A stretch of 64,000 bases of DNA, taken from Mugil cephalus. Lineage: Eukaryota; Chordata; Actinopteri; Mugiliformes; Mugilidae. Positions 63,066 through 64,000 of this stretch are shown one piece after another. The stretch is from contig NC_061779.1 of NCBI RefSeq assembly GCF_022458985.1, positions 15,421,001 to 15,485,000 on the forward strand, in the 5' to 3' direction. The notes beneath the pieces are model-generated. The model searched no databases and was not told where the DNA came from. It was given only the letters and a program-made list of their open reading frames with translations. Position 1 is the first letter of the stretch. Every line of letters begins with the position of its first letter. The position numbers were made by a program, and so were the translations under genes.

Positions 63066-64000
63066 ATGGCGAGAAGGCTCCTGCAGCTCCTTTCCTTGTG
63101 GACGATTGTGATTGGTGCTGTGCAGTGCTGCCCAGAGCTCTGCAACTGCCAGGATAAATTTTCACAAAAATTCGCTGATTGTGCTTATAAAGATCTGCTG
63201 GTGGTACCTGTTGGTCTCCCATCCAATGTTACCACCGTGAGCCTTTCTGCCAATAAGATCAAATTACTGAAAAGTAAAAGCTTTGTCAGTATCACTCAGG
63301 TCACCTCTCTGTGGCTGGCACACAATGAGATAGTCACAATAGAGACGGACACCTTGGCTCCGCTGGTTCAGCTTCGCAACCTGGACATCAGCTATAACAA
63401 AATTGTGAACTTTCCGTGGGAAGAGCTGCACAACCTCACAGCCCTGCAGCTCCTGAAGATGAACAACAATGAGATGGTGAACCTTCCAAAGGATGCCTTT
63501 TCCACGCTCAAAGACCTGCGGTCACTTCGCATTAACCACAACAAGTTTACCACCATTGTGGAGGGAACCTTCAGTGCTCTCTCCTCTTTGTCCCATCTGC
63601 AGATTTTTAGCAATCCCTTTACATGCTCTTGCAGCCTGGAGTGGCTGAGGGATTGGATCACGACAGCTACAATTTCTGTCCCTGACTCAACCGCAATTTT
63701 ATGCGAGGCCCCTGCACACCTGAAGGGCACGATGGTTACAAAGATTCCTAAACTTGACTGTGAGGCCCCTACTGTTTTCATAACATACCAGCCAGACATA
63801 AAGATCTCAGATATCTATGAGGGTTACATGGTCATCTTAAACTGTGTGACAAAGGGGAGCCCCGTCCCACAGGTCACCTGGGAAGTCACGGCTGGAAATC
63901 AAAATTATCTGTTCCCCTTGCCATCTACCAGTGAAATAAACGATTTGCCAATTAATGATGTAACAACCAACAACAGATTTCTTGTTTTTAGGAACGGCTC
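63066..64000 (+). CDS. islr2: ISLR2 (LRR-Ig membrane protein, Linx), 5' part, truncated by window end
   Basis: A neural cell-surface protein that modulates receptor tyrosine kinase signalling and axon guidance. The ATG lies ten bases after a consensus acceptor (CTTGCAG at 63056). The single coding exon runs open for 311 codons to the window edge. Signal peptide LLQLLSLWTIVIGAVQC, then an LRRNT cap (CCPELCNCQDKF, FADCAYKDL), five leucine-rich repeats (VTSLWLAHNEI, LRNLDISYNKI, LQLLKMNNNEM, LRSLRINHNKF among them), an LRRCT cap (NPFTCSCSLEWLRDW, ILCEAP), then the start of an Ig domain (VILNCVTKGSPVPQVTWEV). FADCAYK and VTSLWLAHNE are shared with human ISLR2. Position near sema7a fits human 15q24. 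ISLR, the paralogue, is the alternative; the missing C-terminus would decide. Confidence 0.9.
   Translation, partial: MARRLLQLLSLWTIVIGAVQCCPELCNCQDKFSQKFADCAYKDLLVVPVGLPSNVTTVSLSANKIKLLKSKSFVSITQVTSLWLAHNEIVTIETDTLAPLVQLRNLDISYNKIVNFPWEELHNLTALQLLKMNNNEMVNLPKDAFSTLKDLRSLRINHNKFTTIVEGTFSALSSLSHLQIFSNPFTCSCSLEWLRDWITTATISVPDSTAILCEAPAHLKGTMVTKIPKLDCEAPTVFITYQPDIKISDIYEGYMVILNCVTKGSPVPQVTWEVTAGNQNYLFPLPSTSEINDLPINDVTTNNRFLVFRNG

Noticed and set aside
1-64000. tRNA, rRNA or microRNA genes
   Set aside because: I saw no convincing cloverleaf with A and B boxes and no rRNA segment. A covariance-model scan would be needed to exclude small RNAs in introns.

Overview
The window is vertebrate nuclear DNA, almost certainly from a ray-finned (teleost) fish. 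The evidence is multi-exon genes with consensus GT/AG junctions, short introns, and interspersed repeats typical of teleosts (LINE fragments, a Tc1/mariner remnant, a candidate Helitron, hAT-like elements). I cannot name the species. Gene names rest on reading the spliced proteins and comparing them with what I know of the families; no search was run.

Layout: (1) 497-3096, minus: a small type I membrane protein with two Kunitz domains. (2) 4617-14866, plus: an extracellular, membrane-anchored alpha-carbonic anhydrase, best read as ca12. It has an unexpected in-frame alternative last exon at 11354-11997. (3) 17232-23768, plus: man2c1, a cytosolic alpha-mannosidase, complete in 26 coding exons. 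(4) 24015-26579, minus: neil1, a DNA glycosylase, 9 coding exons. (5) 28852-31785, minus: commd4, 8 coding exons. (6) 32.3-38.0 kb: repeats (LINE pieces, a large inverted repeat, a Helitron-like element). (7) 38984-47580, plus: sema7a, 14 coding exons, whose GPI-signal-like tail lies one base out of frame. (8) 47.6-62.0 kb: a long repeat-rich gap with no intact gene that I recognise. (9) 63066-64000, plus: the start of islr2, cut by the window edge; its 5' untranslated exon ends at 62326.

Gene content matches human chromosome 15. COMMD4-NEIL1-MAN2C1 are contiguous at 15q24, SEMA7A and ISLR2 lie nearby in 15q24, and CA12 is at 15q22. This supports calling the anhydrase ca12 rather than ca14. 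man2c1 and neil1 converge tail to tail (3' ends 247 bases apart), and neil1 and commd4 lie head to tail. The genes do not form one pathway: they cover protease inhibition, pH/CO2 handling, free-oligosaccharide breakdown, base-excision repair, COMMD/Commander function, and two neural or immune guidance receptors.

Most notable observations: the 214-codon alternative C-terminus of the carbonic anhydrase; the one-base offset before the sema7a GPI signal; replacement of the mammalian SEMA7A integrin-binding RGD by KVD; loss of one disulfide in the first Kunitz domain; and a repeat-borne ORF at 54.8 kb with two hydrophobic segments and a frame-shifted helical tail.
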